Origin: Candidatus Sumerlaeota bacterium
GTDB taxonomy: Bacteria > Sumerlaeota > Sumerlaeia > MVZB01 > JAJFLK01
NCBI GenBank assembly: GCA_021772735.1
Contig: JAJFLK010000376.1
Location: forward strand, 1-13,795
Direction of reading: 5' to 3'
Length of the DNA: 13,795 bases
Shown here: positions 7,397-13,795 of the stretch, one piece after another
Layout: the number at the start of each line of letters is the position of its first letter
How positions within the stretch are numbered: position 1 is the first letter of the stretch
The notes under the pieces: generated by a model
What the model was told of the DNA's origin: nothing
Seen by the model: the letters and a program-made list of their open reading frames with translations, nothing else
Databases searched by the model: none
Program-made: the position numbers and the translations under genes

Positions 7397-9208
7397 TCAT
7401 GCGCCGAGGCCATCGCGCGCCGCAAGTTGTGCGGAGATCGCGACGGGATAGTCCAAAAGCATCTGCGCCAGCGCCTTGCCCTGCGGATCGTTACGCAGGC
7501 TCGCGATGCCCCCGCCGCCCAGAGCTTCGTGCAGATGGAAATTAAGCGCGTGGATTCCGGGGAGCTCGTAGCGCTCGACATGGCCTTCGACGAGATGACC
7601 AAAGTATTCTCGGACGTTCTCTTCGGTCAGCGCGCTTCTTACGAATGCGAGATATTCGGGCTTCCTCGCGATGACGCCGACGTTTGCATCGTTGCCTTTA
7701 TCGCCGCTGCGAGCGTATGCGAGGTCGATCAGCCGAACCGTCACGGCGTCTGCGCCGGGATCGGTGGCTCCGGCGACATCGAGGATTTGGGGCCGCACGA
7801 TTTGCTCGGCCGAGAATTCCTCGCCGGAGACCGATTTCGTTTCCCATGAATCCCCACCCATGTGGACCGTCGCGGCGACCTGCTCGCGATCGATCAGAAA
7901 CGAAAACAGCCTCACCACCGGCGAAGGCCGCGGACGGTTCCCGCCCATGCCGGAGATGCCCGGCGACATTGACGTGCCAGAAGACGTCAATTCGCGCAGC
8001 AAGAGGCTCAGCGCCAGCGCGATCGGGTGGCGCGCGGCCAGCTTGAGCGTCACCTCGCGCGCCTCGGTGATTCGTGAATGCGGTCCGTAACTGGCCTCGG
8101 TGCCGAGGATCTCGACGTGCGTATCGGTGAAATCCGGAACGCCGCGCTCGGCGAGCAATCGCCGGGTTCTCGCCAGTACGGCTCGGGCGACTTCCTCGGC
8201 CTTTCCCTTCGCGTCGATCCCGCCGATGGAGATCATGACGCCGATCCGAAAGCCTTCCATGTAGGTTGCCGAAACCTTGAGCGATGGGGTTGGCGCGATC
8301 CCCCGCGCCCCCTCGACGAGCACCCGATCCTCGCCGGTCTGCTTCATCGAAACCCCCGAGAAATCGCACACGACATCGGGCAGAATGTAAGCCTGCGGAT
8401 CGCCGATCTCATAGATCATCTGCTCGCCGACGGTGCCCGGCGTAACGAGGCCGCCGGTCTCCAACGGTTTGCTCACGGTGAAGCTGCCCGAATCGGCGAC
8501 CTCCACGATCGGATAACCAATGTTCTCCCACCCAGTCGAAAGCCGCCAATCAGTGAACAGCCCGCCGGTGGCCTGCGCGCCGCACTCGATGATGTGTCCG
8601 GCGAGGCTCCCCGCTGCCAGGCGGTCGTAGTCTTGCCCGGTCCAGCCGAATTCATGGATGCACGCGCCGAGCGTCACGGCGCTATCCACGCATCGGCCGG
8701 TGATGACGATGTCCGCACCGCGTCCCAGAGCCTCGGCGATGGGGAATGCGCCCAGATACGCGTTCATGCTCATGAATTGCGCGGGCATCTCGGCGCCCGA
8801 GAACATCTCTCTGACGCCCGCCTCGCGCAACTCTTCGACTCGCCCGATGAGGTCGTCGCCCGTGACGGTCGCGACCTTGAGGTCCAGCCCCGCCGCCTCG
8901 ATCAATTCGGTCAGCGCGGCGGCGCACTCCAGCGGATTGATCCCGCCTGCATTGGAGATCACCTTGATCCCCTGTTTAGCGATCTCCGGCAGCGATTCCT
9001 TCATGACGGTCGTCACGAAATCCAGCGCGTATCCGTGCTCGGGGATCTTGGCTTTGGCCCGCGCGAGGATCGACATCGTGATCTCGGCAAGGTAATCAAA
9101 GACCAGATAATCCAATTTGCCCCCGGCGAGCAATTGCGGCGCGGCAATCGTTGAATCGCCCCAAAAACCCGAGGCTCCGCCGATGCGTATGGTCTTTTGA
9201 GGTGCCAT
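7397..9208 (-). CDS. atuA: AtuA-family acyclic terpene utilization protein (DUF1446)
   Basis: A 603-residue protein of the AtuA family, required for or associated with acyclic terpene (citronellol/geraniol) and related branched acyl-CoA catabolism; its biochemical activity is not established. The N-terminal signature is IGGASGFWGDS (9-19), then YLVFDYLAEITMSIL (34-48) and VISNAGGINPLECA. The middle holds VTGDDL, ADIVITGRCVDSAVTLG and HIIECGAQATGGLF, all typical of the family. A C-terminal small domain of about 108 residues (from 496) starts with LAYARSGDKGNDANVGVIAR, the AtuA-like ferredoxin-fold domain; here both are fused in one chain. It follows the alpha subunit gene by 36 bases. GGGAG six bases before ATG fixes the start. 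The family occurs beside acyl-CoA carboxylase and acyl-CoA dehydrogenase genes, as here. Confidence 0.93.
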   Translation of the reverse strand: MAPQKTIRIGGASGFWGDSTIAAPQLLAGGKLDYLVFDYLAEITMSILARAKAKIPEHGYALDFVTTVMKESLPEIAKQGIKVISNAGGINPLECAAALTELIEAAGLDLKVATVTGDDLIGRVEELREAGVREMFSGAEMPAQFMSMNAYLGAFPIAEALGRGADIVITGRCVDSAVTLGACIHEFGWTGQDYDRLAAGSLAGHIIECGAQATGGLFTDWRLSTGWENIGYPIVEVADSGSFTVSKPLETGGLVTPGTVGEQMIYEIGDPQAYILPDVVCDFSGVSMKQTGEDRVLVEGARGIAPTPSLKVSATYMEGFRIGVMISIGGIDAKGKAEEVARAVLARTRRLLAERGVPDFTDTHVEILGTEASYGPHSRITEAREVTLKLAARHPIALALSLLLRELTSSGTSMSPGISGMGGNRPRPSPVVRLFSFLIDREQVAATVHMGGDSWETKSVSGEEFSAEQIVRPQILDVAGATDPGADAVTVRLIDLAYARSGDKGNDANVGVIARKPEYLAFVRSALTEENVREYFGHLVEGHVERYELPGIHALNFHLHEALGGGGIASLRNDPQGKALAQMLLDYPVAISAQLAARDGLGA

Positions 9209-9218
9209 GAAAAACTCC
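9209..9218 (-). promoter_or_regulatory. Ribosome binding site of the AtuA gene
   Basis: GGGAG lies six bases before the ATG at 9208. The 13 bases GGAGTTTTTCATG are the same as at the start of the molybdenum enzyme gene (6166-6178), although the coding sequences after the ATG are unrelated. Confidence 0.6.
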
Positions 9219-9244
9219 CTTTCGCTCTGGCGCTCCGAGCTGCC

Positions 9245-11248
9245 TCAGGACTTCGCCTCTTCGAGGGCCTCAAGCTTAATCAAGACCTGGCGAGCGTGGA
9301 CCTGATCGCCCTCGGCCACCGAGACCGATTCGACGACTCCATCGACGGGCGAGAGAACCTGATTCTCCATTTTCATCGCCTCGATGATCACGATGATATC
9401 ATTGCGAGCCACGCTCTGGCCGACGGTCGCGTTGACGGCCAGAATCTTGCCGCTCGTCGGAGCGCGAACAACGCCGTCGCTCCCGGCTTGCGCGGCCTCG
9501 GCGGGCGCGTAAGTCGCGTCTGTGAAAATCCCGGTCGCTCCATTGACGTCGAGATAGACCACATCGTTCTCAATAGCGTATCGGAGTGTTTCATCCACGC
9601 CGGCCGTTCGGTAATGAATCCGGCCCGGCCCCGAGTCTATCACTTCGATATCCACTTTCACGTTCTCGGATTCTTCGCCTTCTTTCGTCCCTGCCTCGAT
9701 GGTGACGCAATATTTGTTCGCGCGTTGGGAGACATCGAGCCGGATTCGTCCCGAGGCGGTTTCGAGCAGGACGGGAATATGCGCGGTCCCGGTCGAACGC
9801 CAACCCCGCATCGACGGAGTGACCGCTCGCGCGGCGTCCTCGGCCAGAGCGACCCCGGCCAGGGCCTGAATCTTCTCCTGCCCGGCTTGCCGGAGCGAAT
9901 CGCCGCCCCAGTTGTCGGCGATGAACCCGGTCGTCGCCTGCCCCGCGATAAATATCTCGTTGGCGAGAGCTTCGATGAGGAAGGGCTTGTTCGACGCAAG
10001 GCCCAGCAAAAGCGTTTCTCGCACCGCCCCGAGCAACCGCCGCCGCGCATCCTCGCGCGTCCTGCCCCAGGCAATCACCTTGGCGACCATCGGGTCGTAA
10101 TGTGGAGAGATTTCCGCACCCGCATACAGGCCGTGATCGACCCGGACGCCGTGTCCGAATGACGGCTCCCAGACCAGCGCTTTACCGGTCTGTGGCATGA
10201 AATCCGCAAACGGATTTTCGGCATAAAGCCGCGCTTCGATGGCGTGGCCGTTGAGCCGGATTTGATCCTGCGTGAGATCGAGCGCGAGGCCGGCGGCGAT
10301 ATCGAACTGCATGGCCACCAGATCGATGCCCGTCACAAGCTCGGTCACCGGATGCTCAACTTGCAGGCGCGTGTTCATTTCGAGAAAGTAGAAATCGCCC
10401 TCGGCGTCGAGCAGGAATTCGATCGTGCCCGCGCCGTGGTAATCGACCGCGCGCGCCGCCCGAACGCCGGTCTCGCCCATCGTTTCGCGTAGCTCATCGG
10501 TCAGGATCGGGCACGGCGCCTCCTCGATCACCTTCTGGTGCCGGCGTTGGATCGAGCAATCGCGCTCGCCCAGATGAATGACGTTGCCGTGCGTATCGCC
10601 GACGATCTGCACCTCGACGTGCCGCGGATTGACGATGGCCTTTTCAAGGATCAGTTCGTCCGATCCGAACGCACTCTTTGCTTCGGAGCGCGCTCCGGCG
10701 AGCGCATCGGGCATGGCCTCGGCCGCCTCGACAACGCGCATCCCGCGACCGCCGCCGCCGGCCGCGGCCTTGATCATCACCGGAAAACCGATCTTGCCGG
10801 CCTCTTCGATCAGCGTCGCGTCGTCCTGCTCCGCGCCTTCATAGCCCGGCACGCACGGCACGCCGGCTTCTTTCATCTTGCGCTTGGCTGCGGCCTTGTT
10901 GCCCATCAGCGTGATCGCCTCTGGCGAGGGGCCGATGAACGTGATGCCGGCATCCACGCAGGCCTCGGCGAACGCCGCATTCTCCGAGAGGAACCCGTAA
11001 CCGGGGTGAATGGCCTCCGCTCCCGTCTGGTTGGCCGCGTCGATGATTTTCTCGATTGAGAGGTAAGACTCCGCCGCCGCCGCTGGACCGATGCAGACCG
11101 CCTGATCGGCCATCCCTACGTGAAGCGCATCGGCATCGGCTTCGCTGAAGACCGCAACCGTGCGATATCCCATTGCCCGAGCGGAGCGAATGACTCGGCA
11201 GGCGATCTCGCCTCGATTGGCGATCAGAATTTTCGTGAACGCGGCCAT
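9245..11248 (-). CDS. Acyl-CoA carboxylase alpha subunit (biotin carboxylase plus biotin carrier), geranyl-CoA/methylcrotonyl-CoA type
   Basis: A 667-residue subunit that carboxylates its own biotin with ATP and bicarbonate and hands it to the beta subunit encoded further upstream in this operon. The biotin carboxylase part occupies about 1-450: ILIANRGEIACRVIR (7-21), HPGYGFLSENAAFAEAC (81-97), ATP lysines K118 and K160, the glycine loop AAGGGGRGMR (162-171), CSIQRRHQKVIEEAP (231-245) and the catalytic EMNTRLQVEHPVTE (290-303). A linker domain follows, then the carrier domain with EAMKMENQ, whose lysine K626 is the biotin attachment site. Length and order match MCC-alpha (LiuD) and GCC-alpha (AtuF). 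The order with its neighbours favours AtuF, but sequence alone read by eye does not separate the two. The ATG overlaps the hydratase stop by one base (TAATG), so translation is likely coupled. Confidence 0.93.
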   Translation of the reverse strand: MAAFTKILIANRGEIACRVIRSARAMGYRTVAVFSEADADALHVGMADQAVCIGPAAAAESYLSIEKIIDAANQTGAEAIHPGYGFLSENAAFAEACVDAGITFIGPSPEAITLMGNKAAAKRKMKEAGVPCVPGYEGAEQDDATLIEEAGKIGFPVMIKAAAGGGGRGMRVVEAAEAMPDALAGARSEAKSAFGSDELILEKAIVNPRHVEVQIVGDTHGNVIHLGERDCSIQRRHQKVIEEAPCPILTDELRETMGETGVRAARAVDYHGAGTIEFLLDAEGDFYFLEMNTRLQVEHPVTELVTGIDLVAMQFDIAAGLALDLTQDQIRLNGHAIEARLYAENPFADFMPQTGKALVWEPSFGHGVRVDHGLYAGAEISPHYDPMVAKVIAWGRTREDARRRLLGAVRETLLLGLASNKPFLIEALANEIFIAGQATTGFIADNWGGDSLRQAGQEKIQALAGVALAEDAARAVTPSMRGWRSTGTAHIPVLLETASGRIRLDVSQRANKYCVTIEAGTKEGEESENVKVDIEVIDSGPGRIHYRTAGVDETLRYAIENDVVYLDVNGATGIFTDATYAPAEAAQAGSDGVVRAPTSGKILAVNATVGQSVARNDIIVIIEAMKMENQVLSPVDGVVESVSVAEGDQVHARQVLIKLEALEEAKS

Positions 11249-12072
11249 TAATCCACTTTCTCCACCCAGTTCGCGGGACGTTTGCCGAGGAATGCCGCGA
11301 CGCCTTCTTTGCCTTCATCGCCGCGCATGCACTGGGCGAATGCCTCGGAGGCGTCGTCCAGAACACTTTCGAGCGGCGCGCTCCGCATGGCATTGATGAT
11401 GTTCTTGGTCGCCGCGTTCGCGCCCGGTGCGCAGCGTCCGATGTCGTTCAGAACCTTATTCAGCGTTGCGTCTAATTCGGCCGAATCCGCAGCGACGTAA
11501 TGGACGAGGCCGATCTCGCCGGCGTGATCGCCTTTGAATCGCGTCCCGGTCAGCGCGAGCCGCCGCGCTGTCGTCTGCCCGATGCGGCGCACGACGAACG
11601 GGATGATCTGCGCGGGGGGAATGCCAAGGCCGGTTTCGCTCAAGGCGAATCGCGTATCGGCCGTGCAGATCGCGATGTCGGTCACGCAGACCAGGCCCAG
11701 TCCTCCGCCGAACGCCGCGCCCTCGATAACGCCGATGACGGTCTGCGGCAGGGCGTCGAATTTGATCATGAAATCGCCGAAGGTCCGGTTGCTCACTGCG
11801 ATGGGATCGAGCTGGCCCGGCTCGGGCGGCGGCGCGGTAAAGCTCGCCCGGAATCCCTTGATGTCGCCGCCCGCGCAGAACGTCCCTCCGGCCCCGCGCA
11901 GGATCAGCGTCCGGATCGTCCGGTCCGGCGCGACCGCTTCGACGACGGCCGTCAATTCGGCGACGACTTCGGCCGTCAGCGCGTTGCGCGAATCGGGCCG
12001 GTTGATCGTGACGTAAAGCCGCGAATACTTGCGTTCGAGCACAAGCATTTCGCAGGTGGGCAAGTCGGGCAT
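11248..12072 (-). CDS. Enoyl-CoA hydratase/crotonase family, isohexenylglutaconyl-CoA hydratase (AtuE)-like
   Basis: A 274-residue crotonase-fold enzyme expected to hydrate the carboxylated enoyl-CoA (isohexenylglutaconyl-CoA, or 3-methylglutaconyl-CoA in the leucine route). Oxyanion-hole motifs are FCAGGDIKGF (65-74) and EGAAFGGGLGL (117-127). Of the two catalytic glutamates of rat crotonase (E144, E164), the first position is Gly here (G126 in GGGLG) and the second is kept as E146 in LSETGLGIPPAQI. Leucine-pathway methylglutaconyl-CoA hydratases generally keep both, so this points away from LiuC and fits an AtuE-like enzyme; that step is from memory and should be aligned. The start at 12072 (MPDLPTCEM) has AAGGGA seven bases upstream. 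An ATG farther upstream in frame (12393) runs through the dehydrogenase gene and is not used. The stop overlaps the next gene by one base. Confidence 0.88.
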   Translation of the reverse strand: MPDLPTCEMLVLERKYSRLYVTINRPDSRNALTAEVVAELTAVVEAVAPDRTIRTLILRGAGGTFCAGGDIKGFRASFTAPPPEPGQLDPIAVSNRTFGDFMIKFDALPQTVIGVIEGAAFGGGLGLVCVTDIAICTADTRFALSETGLGIPPAQIIPFVVRRIGQTTARRLALTGTRFKGDHAGEIGLVHYVAADSAELDATLNKVLNDIGRCAPGANAATKNIINAMRSAPLESVLDDASEAFAQCMRGDEGKEGVAAFLGKRPANWVEKVD

Positions 12073-12141
12073 TGGTGCGTCCCTTAGTCCTTCGTTTCCC
12101 AGGCTGGCAAGTCGGGCATCGTTGCGTTCCCTTAGTCCTTC
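12047..12141 (-). repeat. Tandem duplication of the dehydrogenase-hydratase gene junction (48 + 47 bp)
   Basis: Two adjacent copies, 12141-12094 and 12093-12047, differ by about six substitutions and one single-base indel. Each holds the last codons of the acyl-CoA dehydrogenase (K-D-stop), a Shine-Dalgarno AAGGGA, a spacer and the first codons of the hydratase (ATG then P-D-L-P). The copy boundary produces a short ORF between the two genes. The 14 bases around the ATG (12059-12072 and 12106-12119) and 13 bases around the stop are identical between copies. Confidence 0.85.
12084..12119 (-). other. Mini-ORF of 11 codons created by the junction duplication
   Basis: Reads M-P-D-L-P-A-W-E-T-K-D then TAA. 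Its first nine residues mirror the hydratase N-terminus (M-P-D-L-P-T-C-E-M) and its last two mirror the dehydrogenase C-terminus (R-K-D). AAGGGA lies eight bases before its ATG, and its stop lies 11 bases before the hydratase ATG, so ribosomes could translate it and reinitiate on the hydratase. A functional peptide is not implied. Confidence 0.4.
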
Positions 12142-13304
12142 CGGCCGGGCAGGATTCCCATGTATTTGGCGATGATGCCCAGCATGACTTCGTCCGCGCC
12201 GCCGCCGATCGACCCCAAGCGGCCATCGCGGAAACTGCGCGAGATTCGAGTCTCGTCCATGAAGCCCATCCCGCCCCAGTATTGCAGGCACGAATCGGCC
12301 ACGATGCGCGAGAGCCGGGTGCCCTTCAACTTCGCCATCGAGGCCAGCTTCGTGCAGTCCTCGCCGGAGACATGCGCCTCGACGGCGTTCCACGTCAGCG
12401 CGCGCAGCGCCTCGACTTCGGTCATCAATTCGCCCATACGATAGTGAACGACCTGATTATCGAGGATCGACCGACCGAACGCCTTGCGCTCGCGCGTGTA
12501 ATGAATCGTCTCCGTGATGTTTCGCTCGCATCCGGTGATGGACACCAGCGCCGAATACAATCGTTCCTCTTGGAACTGCATCATTTGATACGTGAAGCCC
12601 ATGCCTTCATCGCCGATGCGGTACCGCTGCGGCACGCGCACATCCTCGAACTTGAGCTCGGCCGTATCCGAGGAGTGCATCCCCATTTTCTTCAACTTGC
12701 GCGAGACCGTGACGCCCTTTGCCCGCTTGCCGTCCTCTTTGAGCGGGACGCAGATCAGGGTTTTATTGCGGTGCGGCGCGCCGGGGCCGGTATTTGCAAG
12801 CAGGCAGGCCCAGTCGGCTTGCGTGCCGCTGGTGATCCACATCTTGCCGCCGTTGATGATGTAATCGTCGCCGTCTTTGGTGGCCGTCGTCTTGATCGAC
12901 GCGACGTCCGAACCCGCGCCGAGCTCGGAGACGGCAATACACGCGACGAAATCTCCCTTAATGGATGGCGTCAGGAATTGGCGGCAAAGCTCCTCGGAGC
13001 CGAAGCGGGCCAGCGAGGGCGTCGCCATATCGGTCTGAACACCGATTGCCATCGGCACGCCGCCGCAATTGATGTAACCCAACGCCTCGTTGACGACCGC
13101 GCCGTAAGAATAATCCAAACCCATGCCGCCGTATTTCTCGGGCTTGGTCACGCCGAGAAGGCCCAGATCGCCCAGCTTTTTGAAGACCTCATGGGCCGGG
13201 AAGATCTCGGCCTCTTCCCATTCGTCGACGTGCGGGTTGATCTCGGCGTCGATAAACTTGCGCACTGTGCGCCGGATCTCTTCATGCTCTTGCGTTAGTT
13301 TCAT
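12132..13304 (-). CDS. Acyl-CoA dehydrogenase, citronellyl-CoA dehydrogenase (AtuD)-like or isovaleryl-CoA dehydrogenase-like
   Basis: A 390-residue FAD flavoenzyme of the acyl-CoA dehydrogenase family that would introduce the alpha-beta double bond into a branched acyl-CoA before carboxylation, passing electrons to electron-transfer flavoprotein. Family motifs: PEKYGGMGLDYS (55-66), the FAD/substrate loop AVSELGAGSDVASIKTTA (124-141), WITSGTQAD (156-164), KKMGMHSSDTAELKFEDV (205-222), YTRERKAFG and the C-terminal WGGMGFMDE. At the position of MCAD E376 the segment reads GGGADE (367-372), without Glu. The catalytic base is more likely E247 in EERLYSA, aligned with human IVD E254. It follows the carboxyltransferase gene by 42 bases and lies just before the duplicated junction leading to the hydratase. 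A very strong Shine-Dalgarno (GGAGG, seven bases from ATG) marks the start. Confidence 0.92.
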   Translation of the reverse strand: MKLTQEHEEIRRTVRKFIDAEINPHVDEWEEAEIFPAHEVFKKLGDLGLLGVTKPEKYGGMGLDYSYGAVVNEALGYINCGGVPMAIGVQTDMATPSLARFGSEELCRQFLTPSIKGDFVACIAVSELGAGSDVASIKTTATKDGDDYIINGGKMWITSGTQADWACLLANTGPGAPHRNKTLICVPLKEDGKRAKGVTVSRKLKKMGMHSSDTAELKFEDVRVPQRYRIGDEGMGFTYQMMQFQEERLYSALVSITGCERNITETIHYTRERKAFGRSILDNQVVHYRMGELMTEVEALRALTWNAVEAHVSGEDCTKLASMAKLKGTRLSRIVADSCLQYWGGMGFMDETRISRSFRDGRLGSIGGGADEVMLGIIAKYMGILPGRKD

Positions 13305-13306
13305 TG

Positions 13307-13316
13307 CTCCCCCTCC
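13307..13316 (-). promoter_or_regulatory. Strong ribosome binding site of the acyl-CoA dehydrogenase gene
   Basis: On the minus strand GGAGGGGGAG ends two bases before the ATG at 13304, with the GGAGG core at a seven-base spacing. It is the purine-richest Shine-Dalgarno in the window. It sits in the 42-base gap after the carboxyltransferase stop, in which I see no terminator. Confidence 0.65.
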
Positions 13317-13346
13317 AGCCGATTGACGTCCGCGATCCGGGCGTCT

Positions 13347-13795
13347 CTACATCCTCGCGACGCCGAACGTGTTGGGCTTCAGATTCCGCGCGGCTTCCTC
13401 GCGGCAGATCGCCAGGCAGAAGCTCAAGACCCGGCGGCTGTCGCGCGGGTCGATCAGGCCATCATCCCAGAGCCGGGCCGTTGCGAAAAGAGCCGTGCCC
13501 TCGGCGTCGTATGTCTCGATGACCTTCTGTTCCATGGCCTCGAGCAGTTGCATGTTCGGCTCCTGGCCGCGACGCCGCGCGCTCTCTTCGCCGACGATCG
13601 ACATCGTTTTGCCCGCCTGCTCGCCGCCCATGACCGAGATTTTGTTATTCGGCCACGCGAAAATGAAACGCGGGTCGAAACCGCGCCCGCACATCCCGTA
13701 ATTGCCCGCGCCGAACGAGGCGCCGATGTGCAGCGTGATCTTGGGAACCGTCGCGTTGCTTACGGCCTGGATCATCTTCGAGCCGTGCTTGACCA
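13347..13795 (-). CDS. Acyl-CoA carboxylase carboxyltransferase beta subunit, C-terminal part (geranyl-CoA/methylcrotonyl-CoA type)
   Basis: The last 148 residues of a carboxyltransferase subunit; the frame stays open to the window edge (VKHGSK before the Met at 13775), so the gene starts to the right. It transfers CO2 from the biotin of the alpha subunit to the branched enoyl-CoA. Visible hallmarks of the MCC/GCC-beta family are KHGSKMIQAVSNATVPKI, GASFGAGNYGMCGRGFDPRF and FAWPNNKISVMGGEQAG (the C-terminal half that binds biotin and CoA), and the ending LKPNTFGVARM just before the stop. DGLIDPRDSRRVLSFCLAIC is also typical. In the part seen, GRGFDPRF stands where I recall GRAYSPRF in leucine-pathway MCC-beta. 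The residue reported to separate MCC (Phe) from GCC (Gly) cannot be confidently placed in this fragment. First visible gene of the operon. Confidence 0.93.
   Translation of the reverse strand, partial: VKHGSKMIQAVSNATVPKITLHIGASFGAGNYGMCGRGFDPRFIFAWPNNKISVMGGEQAGKTMSIVGEESARRRGQEPNMQLLEAMEQKVIETYDAEGTALFATARLWDDGLIDPRDSRRVLSFCLAICREEAARNLKPNTFGVARM

Noticed and set aside
8078..9154. 358-codon + strand open frame opposite the AtuA gene
   Set aside because: Shadow of the AtuA reading frame with low-complexity charged composition and no motif or ribosome binding site.
12073..12393. Upstream in-frame ATG that would add 107 residues to the hydratase
   Set aside because: The extension runs antiparallel to no homology and overlaps the dehydrogenase coding region; crotonases start near the MPDLPTCEM Met at 12072.
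12072..13298. 408-codon open frame on the + strand opposite the acyl-CoA dehydrogenase gene
   Set aside because: It is exactly antisense to a gene with clear family motifs; long antisense frames are common in G+C-rich DNA, and its product is Arg/His/Asp-rich with no recognisable domain.

Overview
The window is G+C-rich bacterial DNA, densely coding, with no gene-free stretch over 300 bases (the largest intergenic gap is 70 bases). I saw no rRNA, tRNA, CRISPR array, insertion sequence or phage gene. The organism cannot be named from the sequence. A soluble molybdopterin enzyme, a biotin-dependent acyl-CoA carboxylase and an AtuA-type protein together suggest a heterotrophic Gram-negative-like bacterium that degrades branched-chain or terpenoid acids. 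That placement is inference.

Layout: there are two convergent transcription units. The left unit (+ strand, 1-3889) has a sodium:solute symporter cut off by the window edge, a polytopic membrane protein resembling GT-C glycosyltransferases that overlaps it by one base, and a class I methyltransferase of the metal-dependent sugar O-methyltransferase type. It looks like a small membrane/glycan-modification group of unknown substrate. The units meet tail to tail at 3889/3892, inside a short inverted repeat that encloses both stop codons.

The right unit (- strand, 13795 down to 3892) reads like one operon. Its order is carboxyltransferase beta subunit (cut by the window edge), acyl-CoA dehydrogenase, enoyl-CoA hydratase, biotin carboxylase/biotin carrier alpha subunit, AtuA-family protein, nitronate monooxygenase-like flavoprotein, and a single-subunit Fe4S4/molybdopterin oxidoreductase. 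The first four genes are in the order atuC-atuD-atuE-atuF of the acyclic terpene utilization cluster of Pseudomonas, and the fifth matches atuA. They would dehydrogenate a branched acyl-CoA, carboxylate its beta-methyl group and hydrate the product (citronellyl-CoA/geranyl-CoA chemistry). The parallel leucine/isovalerate (liu) route uses homologous enzymes and cannot be fully excluded. The flavoprotein and the molybdenum enzyme are not part of the known Atu or Liu pathways and are the main novelty of the locus.

Fine structure of note: a 47/48-bp tandem duplication of the dehydrogenase-hydratase junction has created an 11-codon mini-ORF with its own Shine-Dalgarno. A perfect extended -10 motif precedes the flavoprotein gene. 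Gene pairs overlap by one base as TGATG (1455-1459) and TAATG (11246-11250), suggesting translational coupling.
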